A stretch of 64,000 nucleotides of DNA from Acidobacteriaceae bacterium (GTDB lineage Bacteria; Acidobacteriota; Terriglobia; Terriglobales; Acidobacteriaceae): the NCBI GenBank assembly GCA_003131315.1, contig PKUV01000140.1, positions 40,121-104,120 on the forward strand, in the 5' to 3' direction. Shown here piece by piece: positions 44,032 through 53,141 of the stretch (within the stretch, counting starts at the first letter, position 1; each line of letters opens with the position of its first letter). Position numbers and translations under genes: made by a program. The notes below the pieces were generated by a model. It saw only the letters and a program-made list of their open reading frames with translations. It did not search any database and had not been told where the DNA came from.

Positions 44032-45093
44032 ATGCCAGCAGGGCCAGCCGGTGGACGGGAACGCGAAATCCTGACCGCCATCGTCGAGACATTCATCGCC
44101 AGCGGAGAGCCGGTGGGGTCGCGCACGCTTGCGCGCTCCAGCCGCGAGGGGCTGAGTGCGGCCACGATCCGCAACGTGATGGCCGATCTTGCCGATGCGG
44201 GATTTCTCGAGCAGCCCCATGCTTCGGCGGGTCGCGTTCCTACCGCCGAGGCTTATCGCTATTACGTCGAGCAACTTAGCGGTGAGACTCATCTCTCGCG
44301 GGAGAACGAGAGCATCATCCAGGACACTTTGACCGGCGTCACGGACGTGGAGGAGTTCATGGAGCGCACCTCGCATGTGCTTGCCCTGATCTCGCACGGC
44401 GTTGGAGTTGGCGTCACCGTGGCCACCAGCGGATCGCGGAACGCGCTCGAGCACGTTTACTTTTCGCGCCTGGGCGATCAGAAGGTGCTGGCGGTTGTGG
44501 TCACGCGATCGGGAGTGGTGCGCGACCGTGTGCTGCGGCTCGATATTCCGCAATTCGATCTCGACCTCGCGGCGCGCTATATCAATGACAATTTTCGCGG
44601 CTGGACGATGGGCGACATGCGCGCCGAGCTTGCCCGTCGCCTGGAACAAGAACGCAGCGAGTACGACCGGCTGATGAAGTCCATCGAGCAGCTCTATCAG
44701 CAGGGGGCGCTGGCTTCGAACGACGACACTCAGGCTGTGTTCGTGGAAGGGGCTGCGAACCTGGTTACGAACCAGGTGACCGGCCAGGAAGATCGCCAGC
44801 GGCTGCAGGACATGTTGCGGACACTTGAGGAAAAAGAAAAAGTTGTGAAGCTGCTCAGCGCTTATCTGGACACGCGGCAGGAAGCGGTGCGCGTGGTTAT
44901 CGGGCTCGACGAAGCGCTGCCTGCTTCGAATTTGCAGAATTTCGTGCTCATCGGCGCTCCCGCCCGCGTTGGCGGGGAAGTGATGGGGTCGCTGGCCGTG
45001 ATTGGACCTACGCGGCTGGATTATCAACACACCATGTCGGCGGTGTCGTACATTGCACGGCTTTTCGACAAACTTTTGAACGAATCGGAGTAA
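44032..45093 (+). CDS. hrcA: Heat-inducible transcription repressor HrcA
   Basis: The 353-residue repressor controls heat-shock chaperone genes by binding CIRCE. It has an N-terminal winged helix (ILTAIVETFIASGEPVGSRT, then LSAATIRNVMADLADAGFL), the HASAGRVPTAEAYRYYVE stretch near residue 63 and a C-terminal GAF-like dimerisation part (IGLDEALPASNLQNFVLIG). The domain order and length fit. GrpE and DnaJ genes follow. Confidence 0.95.
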   Translation: MPAGPAGGREREILTAIVETFIASGEPVGSRTLARSSREGLSAATIRNVMADLADAGFLEQPHASAGRVPTAEAYRYYVEQLSGETHLSRENESIIQDTLTGVTDVEEFMERTSHVLALISHGVGVGVTVATSGSRNALEHVYFSRLGDQKVLAVVVTRSGVVRDRVLRLDIPQFDLDLAARYINDNFRGWTMGDMRAELARRLEQERSEYDRLMKSIEQLYQQGALASNDDTQAVFVEGAANLVTNQVTGQEDRQRLQDMLRTLEEKEKVVKLLSAYLDTRQEAVRVVIGLDEALPASNLQNFVLIGAPARVGGEVMGSLAVIGPTRLDYQHTMSAVSYIARLFDKLLNESE

Positions 45094-45102
45094 CTCAGCA
45101 GT

Positions 45103-45711
45103 ATGCGCAAAGGAAACGGAAAAACCGACGGGAACCTCCGTCTGGAAAACCAGGATCTGAAGAGCGAGGATCTGGATCACGAGCTTCCGGCCGCGGAAGG
45201 CGGGGAAGAAGCTGCGCCTGCTGCGGTCGCGGCCAAACCGGTGGAGGTTATTGCGCCATCGGAAACGGAAAAGCTCAAGGCCGAGCGCGACGCGCTTCTC
45301 GACCGCCTGGCCCGTCTGCAGGCGGAATTCGACAATGCCCGCAAACGCGCGGTGCGCGATCAGCAGGAATTCCGCGAATTCGCCGCGGCCGACGTCATCA
45401 AGAACATTCTGCCAACCCTCGACAATTTTGAGCGTGCATTAAAAGCTGCCAGCGCCGACTCCACCGACTTCCGCAACGGCATTGAACTCATCTACCGTCA
45501 GTTCCAGGATGCGCTGCAGAAAATCGGAGTGCAGCCGATTCTTGCGATGGGGCAGCCTTTCGATCCGCGGGTTCACGAAGCCGTCGAAATGGTGGATACC
45601 AACGACGTCCCAGATCATCACGTCTTCGACGAACTACAGCGCGGCTACAAGTACAAAGACCGCCTACTGCGTCCCGCGATGGTGCGGGTCGCTCGCAATA
45701 CCCGCGGATAG
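45103..45711 (+). CDS. grpE: Nucleotide exchange factor GrpE
   Basis: The 202-residue protein exchanges nucleotide on DnaK. A Glu/Ala-rich N-terminus precedes a long helix (LLDRLARLQAEFDNARKRAV) and the four-helix and beta-wing part (ILPTLDNFERALKAA, then VLP-like VEMVDTNDVPDH). It lies nine bases after hrcA. dnaK, which often lies between grpE and dnaJ, is absent here. Confidence 0.95.
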   Translation: MRKGNGKTDGNLRLENQDLKSEDLDHELPAAEGGEEAAPAAVAAKPVEVIAPSETEKLKAERDALLDRLARLQAEFDNARKRAVRDQQEFREFAAADVIKNILPTLDNFERALKAASADSTDFRNGIELIYRQFQDALQKIGVQPILAMGQPFDPRVHEAVEMVDTNDVPDHHVFDELQRGYKYKDRLLRPAMVRVARNTRG

Positions 45712-45713
45712 CG

Positions 45714-45926
45714 CCGGGACCCTCAGGGGCTAAAGCCCTCATTGATTGCAGGCTGCTTACGCGGTCCTGAAGGGCCGCTCTTCCACGGTAGTGCGAACAT
45801 TCTTTGGGTAGTGCGAACATTCTTGAGTTTTTCCGCAGGCTCTGAAGCGGTGTCCTACCCAAACCGATTTATGAGATGCTTGGGTTTGCTCAGCTAAATT
45901 GCTCGGTAGATTTATCTGACTGACGA
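45714..45926. repeat. Repeat region between grpE and dnaJ
   Basis: A bipartite element (CCTCAGGGGCTAAAGCCC, then GCGGTCCTGAAGGGCCGC) is followed by an 18-base direct repeat GGTAGTGCGAACATTCTT at 45787-45804 and 45807-45824, and then a half element ending CCTACCCAAACC. No coding sequence is seen. Confidence 0.75.
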
Positions 45927-45938
45927 GTGGGGGAGTTT

Positions 45939-47069
45939 TTGGCCGCTAACACAAAACGCGATTTTTACGAAGTACTCGGTGTACCCCGTGTGGCCACCGA
46001 CGTTGAAATCAAGAGCGCTTACCGCAAGCTCGCGATGACGTATCATCCCGACCGCAACCCTAATAATCCCGACGCGGAAGAGAAGTTCAAGGAACTCACC
46101 GAAGCGTACGCAATTCTCGCCGACAGTGAGAAGCGATCTCTGTACGACCGCTTCGGGCACGCAGGCGTGGGCGGCAGCACCGGAGGTCCGGCGGGATTCG
46201 ATCCCGCCATCTTCCAGGATTTCGGCGACATCTTCGGCGACATCTTCGGCTTCGGGGACATGTTCGGGCAGGGCGGCCGCCGTCGCAGCCGCGCCCAGCG
46301 CGGAGCCGACCTGCGCGAAGACTTGCATCTCGAATTTGATGAAGCGGTCTTCGGCACCGATAAGCAAGTGAATGTCCGCCGCCATGAGACCTGCGACGCG
46401 TGCCGCGGAGCCGGCGCAGCGCCCGGTAAAGCTCCGGTCACGTGCCGGTCGTGCAATGGCCGAGGCCAGGTTCGGTATCAGCAAGGGTTCTTCAGCATCG
46501 CTCGAACCTGCCCAACCTGCCAGGGCGCGGGCAGCGTAATCACCGATCCCTGCCCGAAGTGCAAAGGCGAAGGCCGCTTGCTGCGCGAGCGCGTGGTCGA
46601 AGCCAAAGTGCCCGCGGGAGTGGAGGACGGCACGCGAATTCGTTTCACCGGCTTGGGCGAAGCGGGTGCGTTTGGCGGGCCAGCCGGCGATTTGTATGTT
46701 GTCCTGCACGTCAAAGAGCACGCCTTCTTTGAGCGCGAGGGCAACGACCTGCACTGCGTGGTTCCGATCTCGTTCCCGCAAGCTGCCCTCGGCATCGAGA
46801 TTATGGTTCCGACGCTGGAGGGAGAACACAAGCTGAAAGTTCCCGAAGGCACGCAGTCGGGAACCACGTTTCGCATCCGGAACAAAGGCGTGCCGGTACT
46901 CAATGGGCATGGCAAAGGCGATCTTTACGTCGAGGTGCGAATACAAACACCTGGGAAACTGAGTAAACGCCAGCGCGAACTGTTGGCCGAACTGGGAGAA
47001 CTGTCCCCGGTGGAAAACAAACCGCAGCACGCGTCGCTCTTGGGACGCGTGAAGGACATGTTCGCGTAG
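45939..47069 (+). CDS. dnaJ: Chaperone protein DnaJ
   Basis: The protein is a class I DnaJ. The J-domain (RDFYEVLGVPRVATDVEIKS, then YHPDRNPNNPDAEEKF) carries HPD near residue 37. A Gly/Phe-rich linker, four zinc knuckles (CDACRGAG, CRSCNGRG, CPTCQGAG, CPKCKGEG) and the C-terminal substrate domains follow. It stimulates DnaK ATPase. The start may be a TTG with GGGGGAG just upstream (45939) or an in-frame GTG at 45927; both give a plausible N-terminus. Confidence 0.92.
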   Translation: MAANTKRDFYEVLGVPRVATDVEIKSAYRKLAMTYHPDRNPNNPDAEEKFKELTEAYAILADSEKRSLYDRFGHAGVGGSTGGPAGFDPAIFQDFGDIFGDIFGFGDMFGQGGRRRSRAQRGADLREDLHLEFDEAVFGTDKQVNVRRHETCDACRGAGAAPGKAPVTCRSCNGRGQVRYQQGFFSIARTCPTCQGAGSVITDPCPKCKGEGRLLRERVVEAKVPAGVEDGTRIRFTGLGEAGAFGGPAGDLYVVLHVKEHAFFEREGNDLHCVVPISFPQAALGIEIMVPTLEGEHKLKVPEGTQSGTTFRIRNKGVPVLNGHGKGDLYVEVRIQTPGKLSKRQRELLAELGELSPVENKPQHASLLGRVKDMFA

Positions 47070-47072
47070 GGA

Positions 47073-47170
47073 AGGTCTCAGGTCTCAGGTCCGAGGTCTC
47101 AGACTCAAGCTCCTTGCCTTTGTCATTCAACGTGCGAGCCTTTGCTGACACCTGAGACCTGAGACCTGAA
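47073..47170. repeat. Word hairpin, GGTCTCAGGTCTCAG family
   Basis: Left arm AGGTCTCAGGTCTCAGGTCC, right arm ACACCTGAGACCTGAGACCT with a loop of about 45 bases. It ends three bases before the rsmE start codon, so no separate Shine-Dalgarno is left. Confidence 0.8.
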
Positions 47171-47172
47171 CC

Positions 47173-47913
47173 ATGACGCGCCGCCGCTGGATCGCCGACG
47201 AGGTAAGCGGAAACACCGCTGCGTTGGTGGGCGAACATGCGGCTCATCTTGCTCGCGTCCTGCGCGCCGAAGTCGGGCAGGAGTTTGACATCGCAACCGG
47301 GGCCGAGGTTCGCCGCGGAACCATCACTTCGATTTCCGACGATCGCGTTGAGTTCGCGCTCGGCAAAACGCTGGCGGCGAAATCCCCACCAAAGATCACG
47401 CTGGCGCTTGCCATCTTCAAGTTCGACCGCATGGAGTGGGCGATCGAGAAGTGCACGGAGATCGGAGTAACTCGGATCATTCCCGTCATCGCCCGCCGGA
47501 GCGATGCTCATCTGGCCACCGCCGCAGTGAAGCGCCACGAACGCTGGCAGCGCATCGTTCGCCAGGCGGCGGAACAGTCGCGGAGGTCTGCGCCGCCTGA
47601 GATTGCGGCCCCGGTTAAGCTGAAGGATCTTGCCGGTGTCCTGCCGGCAGGCGCACTGACTCGGGTCGTTCTCGCCGAATCTCTCGTCGAGTCTGAAGAG
47701 GACACTCGGCTGGGAGAAATTTTGCAATCAGTCTTGCAGTCCAAGCCAACCGAAGTGGCGCTGGCCGTGGGCCCCGAAGGCGGATGGGCCGACGAGGAAC
47801 TCGCGTGGTTTCGCGAAACGGGATGGGTCGCGGCCTCCCTCGGCGGAACAATCCTGCGCGCCGAAACCGCGGCCATCGTCGCCACCGCTCTCGCCCTTGA
47901 AGCACTGCGGTGA
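47173..47913 (+). CDS. rsmE: 16S rRNA m3U1498 methyltransferase RsmE
   Basis: The 246-residue SPOUT methyltransferase methylates U1498 of 16S rRNA. EWAIEKCTEIGVTRIIPVIA near residue 95, RWQRIVRQAAEQSRR near 133 and the knot region VGPEGGWADEELAWF with LRAETAAI at the end fit the family. Its N-terminal PUA-like domain is short. It commonly lies near dnaJ. Confidence 0.93.
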   Translation: MTRRRWIADEVSGNTAALVGEHAAHLARVLRAEVGQEFDIATGAEVRRGTITSISDDRVEFALGKTLAAKSPPKITLALAIFKFDRMEWAIEKCTEIGVTRIIPVIARRSDAHLATAAVKRHERWQRIVRQAAEQSRRSAPPEIAAPVKLKDLAGVLPAGALTRVVLAESLVESEEDTRLGEILQSVLQSKPTEVALAVGPEGGWADEELAWFRETGWVAASLGGTILRAETAAIVATALALEALR

Positions 47914-48258
47914 TTCCGTCCTAGGCCGCAGAAAACGTCGAACGTTGATCGCCAACCCCTCAAGTGTGTGCGTGAGTACTGGGTCGTCCCTCCGGGACTT
48001 GAATCATTTCTTCTACTTTTCCCAGCGCTGAAGCGCTGGGCTAAGCTGGTTCGCCCCTCCGGGGCTGGATTCTCCTGTGTTGTGTTCCACAGGCTTGACC
48101 GAAAACGGGTTCTCACGCACCCCCTAAAGGGGCATTGGATTTCGAAGAACTTTCGGCATCGCTAAAGCGATGCCCTGATACGAGGCAGGACAACAAAAGC
48201 TGAGTTTACCCAAGGCTGCCGCAGCATTCCACAACCTACCTCTGATATTCTCCGGCAA
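47914..48258. repeat. Intergenic region with several GCTGAAGC/CTAAAG hairpins
   Basis: CCCAGCGCTGAAGCGCTGGG (48021-48040), GCCCCTCCGGGGC (48053-48065), CCCCTAAAGGGG (48121-48132) and GGCATCGCTAAAGCGATGCC (48155-48174) are four hairpins in 155 bases. No gene is seen. Confidence 0.75.
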
Positions 48259-51237
48259 GTGACTTCGACTGCCCCATCTGCGACGAAGATTCTGCCCGAT
48301 GAACGCCAGCAGCAAGCCATCGGACACGTTGATGGTCCGATGCTGGTAATCGCGGGCGCCGGCACGGGGAAGACCACTGTGCTCACGCAGCGCGTGGCCA
48401 ATCTTATCCGCGAAGGGCACGCGCGCCCTGACGAAATCCTTGCGCTCACCTATACCCAGAATTCAGCCGCGGAAATGATGGCGCGCGTCCGAGGAGAATT
48501 GAAGGGTACCGTCATCGACGGCCTGCAGACTTGCACCTTCCATGCCTGGTGCTACGGACTGCTCCAGCGGCGCGGAGCTGATTTTGGCGTGCTCGACGAC
48601 AAGGATCTCTGGGTGTACTTGCGCCGCCGTATCCGCGATCTCCGGCTCAAGCACTTCGTGCGCGCTGCCAACGTGGGTCAGTTCCTCGACAGCCTGCTCG
48701 ATTTCATGCGTCGTTGCCAGGACGAACTGGTCGGCCCCGAACAATACGCGCGCTACGTGGAACGCCTGGAACGCGGCGAGGTCCCGCTTCCCCGGGTTAC
48801 CCGCTCGAAGAAGCAAACGGAATTGGAAGAGGTGGAGATCCTGGAGCGCTGCCAGGAAATCGCTCGCGTGTTCGCCACGGTGGAAAGCATGCTCCGGGGA
48901 AAGAACCTGGGCACCTTTGGCCACATGATCACCAATGCCTATCAATTGCTGAAGGACGATCCCGCGTTGCTCGAAGAAGAACGGCGCCGCACTCGCTTCC
49001 TGCTGGTGGATGAGTTCCAGGACGCGAATTTTGCCCAGGTCGAAATCCTTTCGCTGCTCGCGGGGCCGGCGGCGAACGTTTTTGCGGTGGGCGATCCGGA
49101 TCAGGCGATCTACCAGTTCCGCGGCGCTTCGAGCGAAGCGTTCACGCTGTTCGTGAAGAATTTTCCCGCGGCGCGAGTCGTTGTGCTCGGAAAGAATCGC
49201 CGCTCGCTCTCGCCGATCCTGGGTTGCGCCTTTGGCATTGTGAACGAGAACCCGCCGGTGTTCGGACAAACGCTCTCGCAAAAAGGAATTCCAATTTCCT
49301 ACCAGCGCGCGCCCCTTGAATCGCTGCGTGACGAAGAGGCGAAGCAAAAAGGGGAGACCACGGCCGCGCCGCTAGTCGAAATTGTTACCTGGGGGGATAA
49401 AGAAGTTGAGGCCTCCGACCTCGCCCGCCGGATCGAGAAGAAGCGCAATAGCGGTGACGAGCGCTGCCAGTGGAGCGATTTTGCCGTGCTCTACCGCCTG
49501 CACAGCCATCGCGATGAACTGGTTCGTGAGCTTGCCGAGCGGGGCATTCCATTCTCCATCGAAGGTCTGGACGTCCTCGACACACCCGAGGTGCGCGACG
49601 TGGTGGCCTGCCTGACCGCCGCAGTGTCTCCCAACGATGCCGCCAGCTTGTTTCGCGTGGTGGCACTGCCGCAGTTCGGCATCAACCCATTGGAATTGCG
49701 GGCCGCGATGCGGGCCGTGCGGCGGCAGGAACTTGATCTGGGCACGGTGTTGGGAAGGCTCGCAGGCGGGCAAGCGGTGCTGGAAAGCGTGGAGAAGGTG
49801 CGCCGGGAAGCGGGGAAGGACGGAGTTCGCGCGGACGATGCGGTGAAGGTTGTGATCCGGAGCTTTGGCCTGCAGCGGTCGGCTTTGATCGACGCGTTCG
49901 TGAAGTTTGTGGAAGCATGGCAGAAGAAAGCCATTGCCGAAACTGGGAGCCCTTCCGAGTTTCTAGACTACCTCGACTATTTTGTGCAGGCGAAGGGGAA
50001 GATTGCGCTTTCGGCCATCGAGGAAGATGGTGTGCGTCTGCTGACCGCGCACGCCGCCAAGGGACTTGAGTTTCCCCACGTCGCCATCATTCGCGGTTCG
50101 TCCTATAACTGGTTCCCGACTCCCTACGGGGAGCCGCTCATTGCTTTTCCGCTGGAACTGCGCAGGCCCGACGCCTCTTCGAATGACGACAAAACGCTGC
50201 ACGAAGAAGAAGAGCGCCGCCTTTTTTACGTTGCCATGACGCGCGCCAAGGACACGCTCGCCATCTATGCGCACCAGGGCGACGGCAAAAAGGACCCGAA
50301 GCCGAGAAAGTTCTTGCGGGAGTTCATGGCGCACCCGGCCTACAAAAAGTTCTGGTCCACCCACGCAGCAGAGGCCGTGCAGGAGACCTTGGTTGCCGCG
50401 GAGGAACAGAGAATCGCCGTGCCGCAATCGAACGTGGCCGCGTGGCTGCTCATGCCGCCGTCGGCGAGCTTCGTTTCGGGGCTGAGCGCGTCGGCCATCG
50501 ACGATTACGAAAGATGCCCACTGCGCTTCAAGCTCGAACGGGAGTGGAACCTGCCGCGCGAGGTGCCGGCGGCGTTGCATAACGGAGCGGCGATGCACGG
50601 CGTGCTACGCACGTTCTACGACGCGCAGCGCTACGGGCGCGAGATTGGCGACGACGAGTTGATCGAGCAGTTTCGGTCGGAGATGGCTTCCGCGGGCATC
50701 GCCGACCGCTATCAGTATGAGCTGTATCTGCGGCAGGGAATGGAGCAGTTGCGGCAGTTCTTCGAGGCTGCCCGCAGTGCTCCGCCACCCGAGGTCATCG
50801 AGACCGAACGCGGATTTGAACTGCAAGTGGGCTCGGCAAAATTGGCCGGACGCGTGGACCGCATCGATCGCACTGGCCCGGACACCGTTGCCATCGTGGA
50901 CTACAAGACGGGCAAGCCAAAGTCACAAGAGGATGCCGACGAGAGCCTGCAACTCTCCTTGTATGCACTCGCGGCCAGGGAGACGTGGGGAAAGCACGCT
51001 GACCGCCTGATCTTCCATAACCTCGAAAACAACACGCCCGTCTGCACCACGCGGACTGACGCCGAGTTGGAAGCGGCAAAATTGCACGTGCAAGAAGTGG
51101 CGGAGGGAATCGCGCGGGGAGAATTTGCCGCGAAACCCGGCTATCACTGCGCGTATTGTCCCTATCGCAATCTCTGTCCCGCGACCGAGAAGGTCGTCGC
51201 AGTTTCGCAGACGAAATCGGCGCCTCGCGTCAATTAG
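48259..51237 (+). CDS. UvrD/AddA-like helicase with C-terminal Fe-S nuclease domain
   Basis: The 992-residue single-chain protein joins a superfamily 1A helicase to a PD-(D/E)XK nuclease. Helicase motifs are AGAGTGKTT near residue 32, LLVDEFQDAN near 248, GDPDQAIYQFRGA and LFYVAMTRAKDTL near 655. The nuclease has AIVDYKTGKP near 880. Four Cys (ERCP near 753 and CAYCPYRNLC near 964-973) fit a 4Fe-4S cluster as in AddB-type nucleases. It likely processes DNA ends. No AddB or RecBCD partner is next to it. The GTG start is the first in frame. Confidence 0.85.
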   Translation: MTSTAPSATKILPDERQQQAIGHVDGPMLVIAGAGTGKTTVLTQRVANLIREGHARPDEILALTYTQNSAAEMMARVRGELKGTVIDGLQTCTFHAWCYGLLQRRGADFGVLDDKDLWVYLRRRIRDLRLKHFVRAANVGQFLDSLLDFMRRCQDELVGPEQYARYVERLERGEVPLPRVTRSKKQTELEEVEILERCQEIARVFATVESMLRGKNLGTFGHMITNAYQLLKDDPALLEEERRRTRFLLVDEFQDANFAQVEILSLLAGPAANVFAVGDPDQAIYQFRGASSEAFTLFVKNFPAARVVVLGKNRRSLSPILGCAFGIVNENPPVFGQTLSQKGIPISYQRAPLESLRDEEAKQKGETTAAPLVEIVTWGDKEVEASDLARRIEKKRNSGDERCQWSDFAVLYRLHSHRDELVRELAERGIPFSIEGLDVLDTPEVRDVVACLTAAVSPNDAASLFRVVALPQFGINPLELRAAMRAVRRQELDLGTVLGRLAGGQAVLESVEKVRREAGKDGVRADDAVKVVIRSFGLQRSALIDAFVKFVEAWQKKAIAETGSPSEFLDYLDYFVQAKGKIALSAIEEDGVRLLTAHAAKGLEFPHVAIIRGSSYNWFPTPYGEPLIAFPLELRRPDASSNDDKTLHEEEERRLFYVAMTRAKDTLAIYAHQGDGKKDPKPRKFLREFMAHPAYKKFWSTHAAEAVQETLVAAEEQRIAVPQSNVAAWLLMPPSASFVSGLSASAIDDYERCPLRFKLEREWNLPREVPAALHNGAAMHGVLRTFYDAQRYGREIGDDELIEQFRSEMASAGIADRYQYELYLRQGMEQLRQFFEAARSAPPPEVIETERGFELQVGSAKLAGRVDRIDRTGPDTVAIVDYKTGKPKSQEDADESLQLSLYALAARETWGKHADRLIFHNLENNTPVCTTRTDAELEAAKLHVQEVAEGIARGEFAAKPGYHCAYCPYRNLCPATEKVVAVSQTKSAPRVN

Positions 51238-51238
51238 A

Positions 51239-51363
51239 ACTGGTCTCATAAATGGTTCTCCGGGCGGGAGCTCCGGCCCTCAGGGGCTAAAGCCCGCATT
51301 TTTATTGGCCAGTAGCGGCACGGCTGAAGCCGTGCCCTTCCCAAAACCATTTATGAGACCAGT
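51239..51363. repeat. 125-bp MITE-like unit with perfect 19-bp terminal inverted repeats
   Basis: ACTGGTCTCATAAATGGTT at 51239-51257 and its exact complement at 51345-51363 border a bipartite CTAAAG/CTGAAG hairpin element (CAGGGGCTAAAGCCC, then GCACGGCTGAAGCCGTGC). It begins after the helicase stop codon. No clear target duplication was seen. Confidence 0.8.
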
Positions 51364-51430
51364 CCTAGTTTGAGCAGAAGGGTTTTGTTCCGCAGAACAA
51401 GCGGAGTGGTGGGGAATCCGGAAGACACCG

Positions 51431-51462
51431 TAAAAAACTTTGGGGACGCTCATCGCGTCCCC
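51431..51462 (-). terminator. Rho-independent terminator of the tiny lysine-rich gene
   Basis: GGGGACGC (51442-51449) and GCGTCCCC (51455-51462) form a perfect eight-pair stem with a five-base loop, followed on the minus strand by AAAGTTTTTTA. It is 25 bases past the stop of the small gene. Confidence 0.85.
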
Positions 51463-51486
51463 TTTGTCGTTGCCTGTTGCAGGTGC

Positions 51487-51534
51487 TTAGTGCTTCTTGC
51501 TGCTTTTCTTCTTTGCTTTCTTTTTGGTTGCCAT
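51487..51534 (-). CDS. Tiny lysine-rich peptide, 15 residues
   Basis: The reading frame encodes MATKKKAKKKSSKKH, of which nine residues are Lys. On its strand a GGGAGA ribosome site lies eight bases before the ATG, a consensus promoter is at 51600-51628 and a strong terminator follows, giving a short independent transcript. Such basic peptides could bind nucleic acid or ribosomes, but no function is known. An alternative is that the transcript is a small RNA and the frame is chance. The complete set of signals favours a real gene or RNA. Confidence 0.6.
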   Translation of the reverse strand: MATKKKAKKKSSKKH

Positions 51535-51599
51535 GGATCTATTCTCCCTTTCCATTCTTCATGGAATTTCACAACGGTTTTTTGTTGCAACTGATTGAA

Positions 51600-51628
51600 T
51601 GTATAGAGTCAACGCAGAACGAAGTCAA
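51600..51628 (-). promoter_or_regulatory. Sigma-70 promoter for the tiny lysine-rich gene
   Basis: On the minus strand TTGACT (51623-51628), a 17-base spacer and TATACA (51600-51605) fit consensus, with transcription starting near 51593 and a leader of about 60 bases. Confidence 0.7.
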
Positions 51629-51900
51629 GAGAAAAATGATCGAAACGGGCGCATGCAACGATGTACCAAAGTCACATGCGCGACTCTCACGTGAAGAAAA
51701 GTTCGCGCGACATCACAACTCCCGCTCATCTGTTCTCCCATCGCGTTGTGTCTGCCGCGCGCGCGTTTCAAAAGAACGCTTCGCTGCGATGCCGGCGTGA
51801 TTGCGCGTTGCGAACCTTCGCGAAGCTTTCCGCGATCTATAATGGAAGCCGATTTTGCAGCGACGCATTGCTTGAAGGAGCGCGTCCAAGGAGCGCAACC

Positions 51901-53094
51901 ATGGCCGGTTCGAATGATGTTGTGATCATCGCGGGATGCCGCACGCCAATCGGAAAATTTCAGGGAAGTCTGAGCGACATGACCGCTCCACAAATAGGCG
52001 CGATCGCAGTGCGCGAAGCAGTCAAGCGGGCGAATCTACAGCCGCAGCAGGTCGACGAGTGCATCATGGGCAACGTCGTTTCTGCCGGACTGGGTCAAAA
52101 CCCGGCACGGCAGGCGGCATTGTTCGGCGGACTTGCACCCGAAGTAGGTGCCATGACAATCAACAAGGTGTGCGGCTCGGGATTGAAAGCGGTCGCACTC
52201 GCGGCGCAGGCCATCGAAACCGGTAACAGTTCCATCGTCGTCGCCGGGGGCATGGAATCCATGACCAACGCGCCGTATCTCCTACCGAATGCTCGCAAGG
52301 GATATCGTCTGGGCAACGGACAACTGGTTGACTCCATGGTGCACGACGGGCTGTGGGACATTTACAACGACTACCACATGGGACTGACGGGTGAGAACGT
52401 TGCCGAAAAATACGGCATCACTCGCGAAGAGCAGGACGAGTTCGCGGTCAACTCGCACCGCAAGGCCCTAGCCGCCCAGAAGGAAGGCCGCTTCACATCG
52501 CAGATTGTTCCCGTGGAAATTCCGGCCAGGAAAAAAGGCCAGCCGCCTGTAATCTTTGACAAAGACGAAGGCCCGCGCGAGGACACCACCATTGAAGCCC
52601 TGCGCGCCCTCAAGCCCGCCTTCAAGAAGGATGGCACCGTCACTGCCGGCAACGCTCCCGGAGTCAACGACGGAGCGGCAGCGCTGGTCGTGACCAGTGC
52701 CGCGCGCGCGAAAGAACTGGGCGCAACTGCGATGATCCGCATCGTCGCGCAGGCGACCAGCGGAGTCGAGCCAAAATGGGTCATGATGGCTCCCGTCGGT
52801 GCAGTGCAGAAAATCTGGGAGAAGACGGGCTGGAAGAGAGAAGATGTCGATCTCTACGAACTGAACGAGGCCTTCTCCGTGCAAGCGCTCGGAGTCTGCC
52901 GCGAACTGGGTCTCGATATGAACCGCGTGAACGTGAACGGAGGCGCAGTGGCTCTGGGCCATCCCATCGGCGCCAGCGGAGCCCGACTGCTCGTCACCTT
53001 GATCTACGAGATGATTCGCCGCGACGCGCACCGCGGGATTGCAGCGCTGTGCCTGGGCGGGGGGAATGCGGTGGCGATGGCGGTGGAGCGATAA
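51901..53094 (+). CDS. Acetyl-CoA acetyltransferase (thiolase)
   Basis: The 397-residue protein is a thiolase that condenses or cleaves acetyl-CoA units. The nucleophile Cys is in [11 protein letters not shown] near residue 88, the His in GHPIGASGA near 352 and the second Cys in ALCLGGGNA near 382. EVGAMTINK and [11 protein letters not shown] are also typical. The ATG at 51901 starts the family N-terminus; open frame upstream to 51661 is not family-like. Confidence 0.93.
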   Translation: MAGSNDVVIIAGCRTPIGKFQGSLSDMTAPQIGAIAVREAVKRANLQPQQVDECIMGNVVSAGLGQNPARQAALFGGLAPEVGAMTINKVCGSGLKAVALAAQAIETGNSSIVVAGGMESMTNAPYLLPNARKGYRLGNGQLVDSMVHDGLWDIYNDYHMGLTGENVAEKYGITREEQDEFAVNSHRKALAAQKEGRFTSQIVPVEIPARKKGQPPVIFDKDEGPREDTTIEALRALKPAFKKDGTVTAGNAPGVNDGAAALVVTSAARAKELGATAMIRIVAQATSGVEPKWVMMAPVGAVQKIWEKTGWKREDVDLYELNEAFSVQALGVCRELGLDMNRVNVNGGAVALGHPIGASGARLLVTLIYEMIRRDAHRGIAALCLGGGNAVAMAVER

Positions 53095-53141
53095 CAGCAT
53101 TGAGCCATTGATTTCCCGGAAGTTCGTAACATAAAAGCCAC

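Noticed and set aside
43996..45180. 394-residue reading frame antisense to hrcA
   Set aside because: Composition is His/Arg/Gln-rich as expected for an antisense frame, with no domain.
51661..51900. N-terminal extension of the thiolase
   Set aside because: The frame is open but not family-like, and the ATG at 51901 gives the normal thiolase start.
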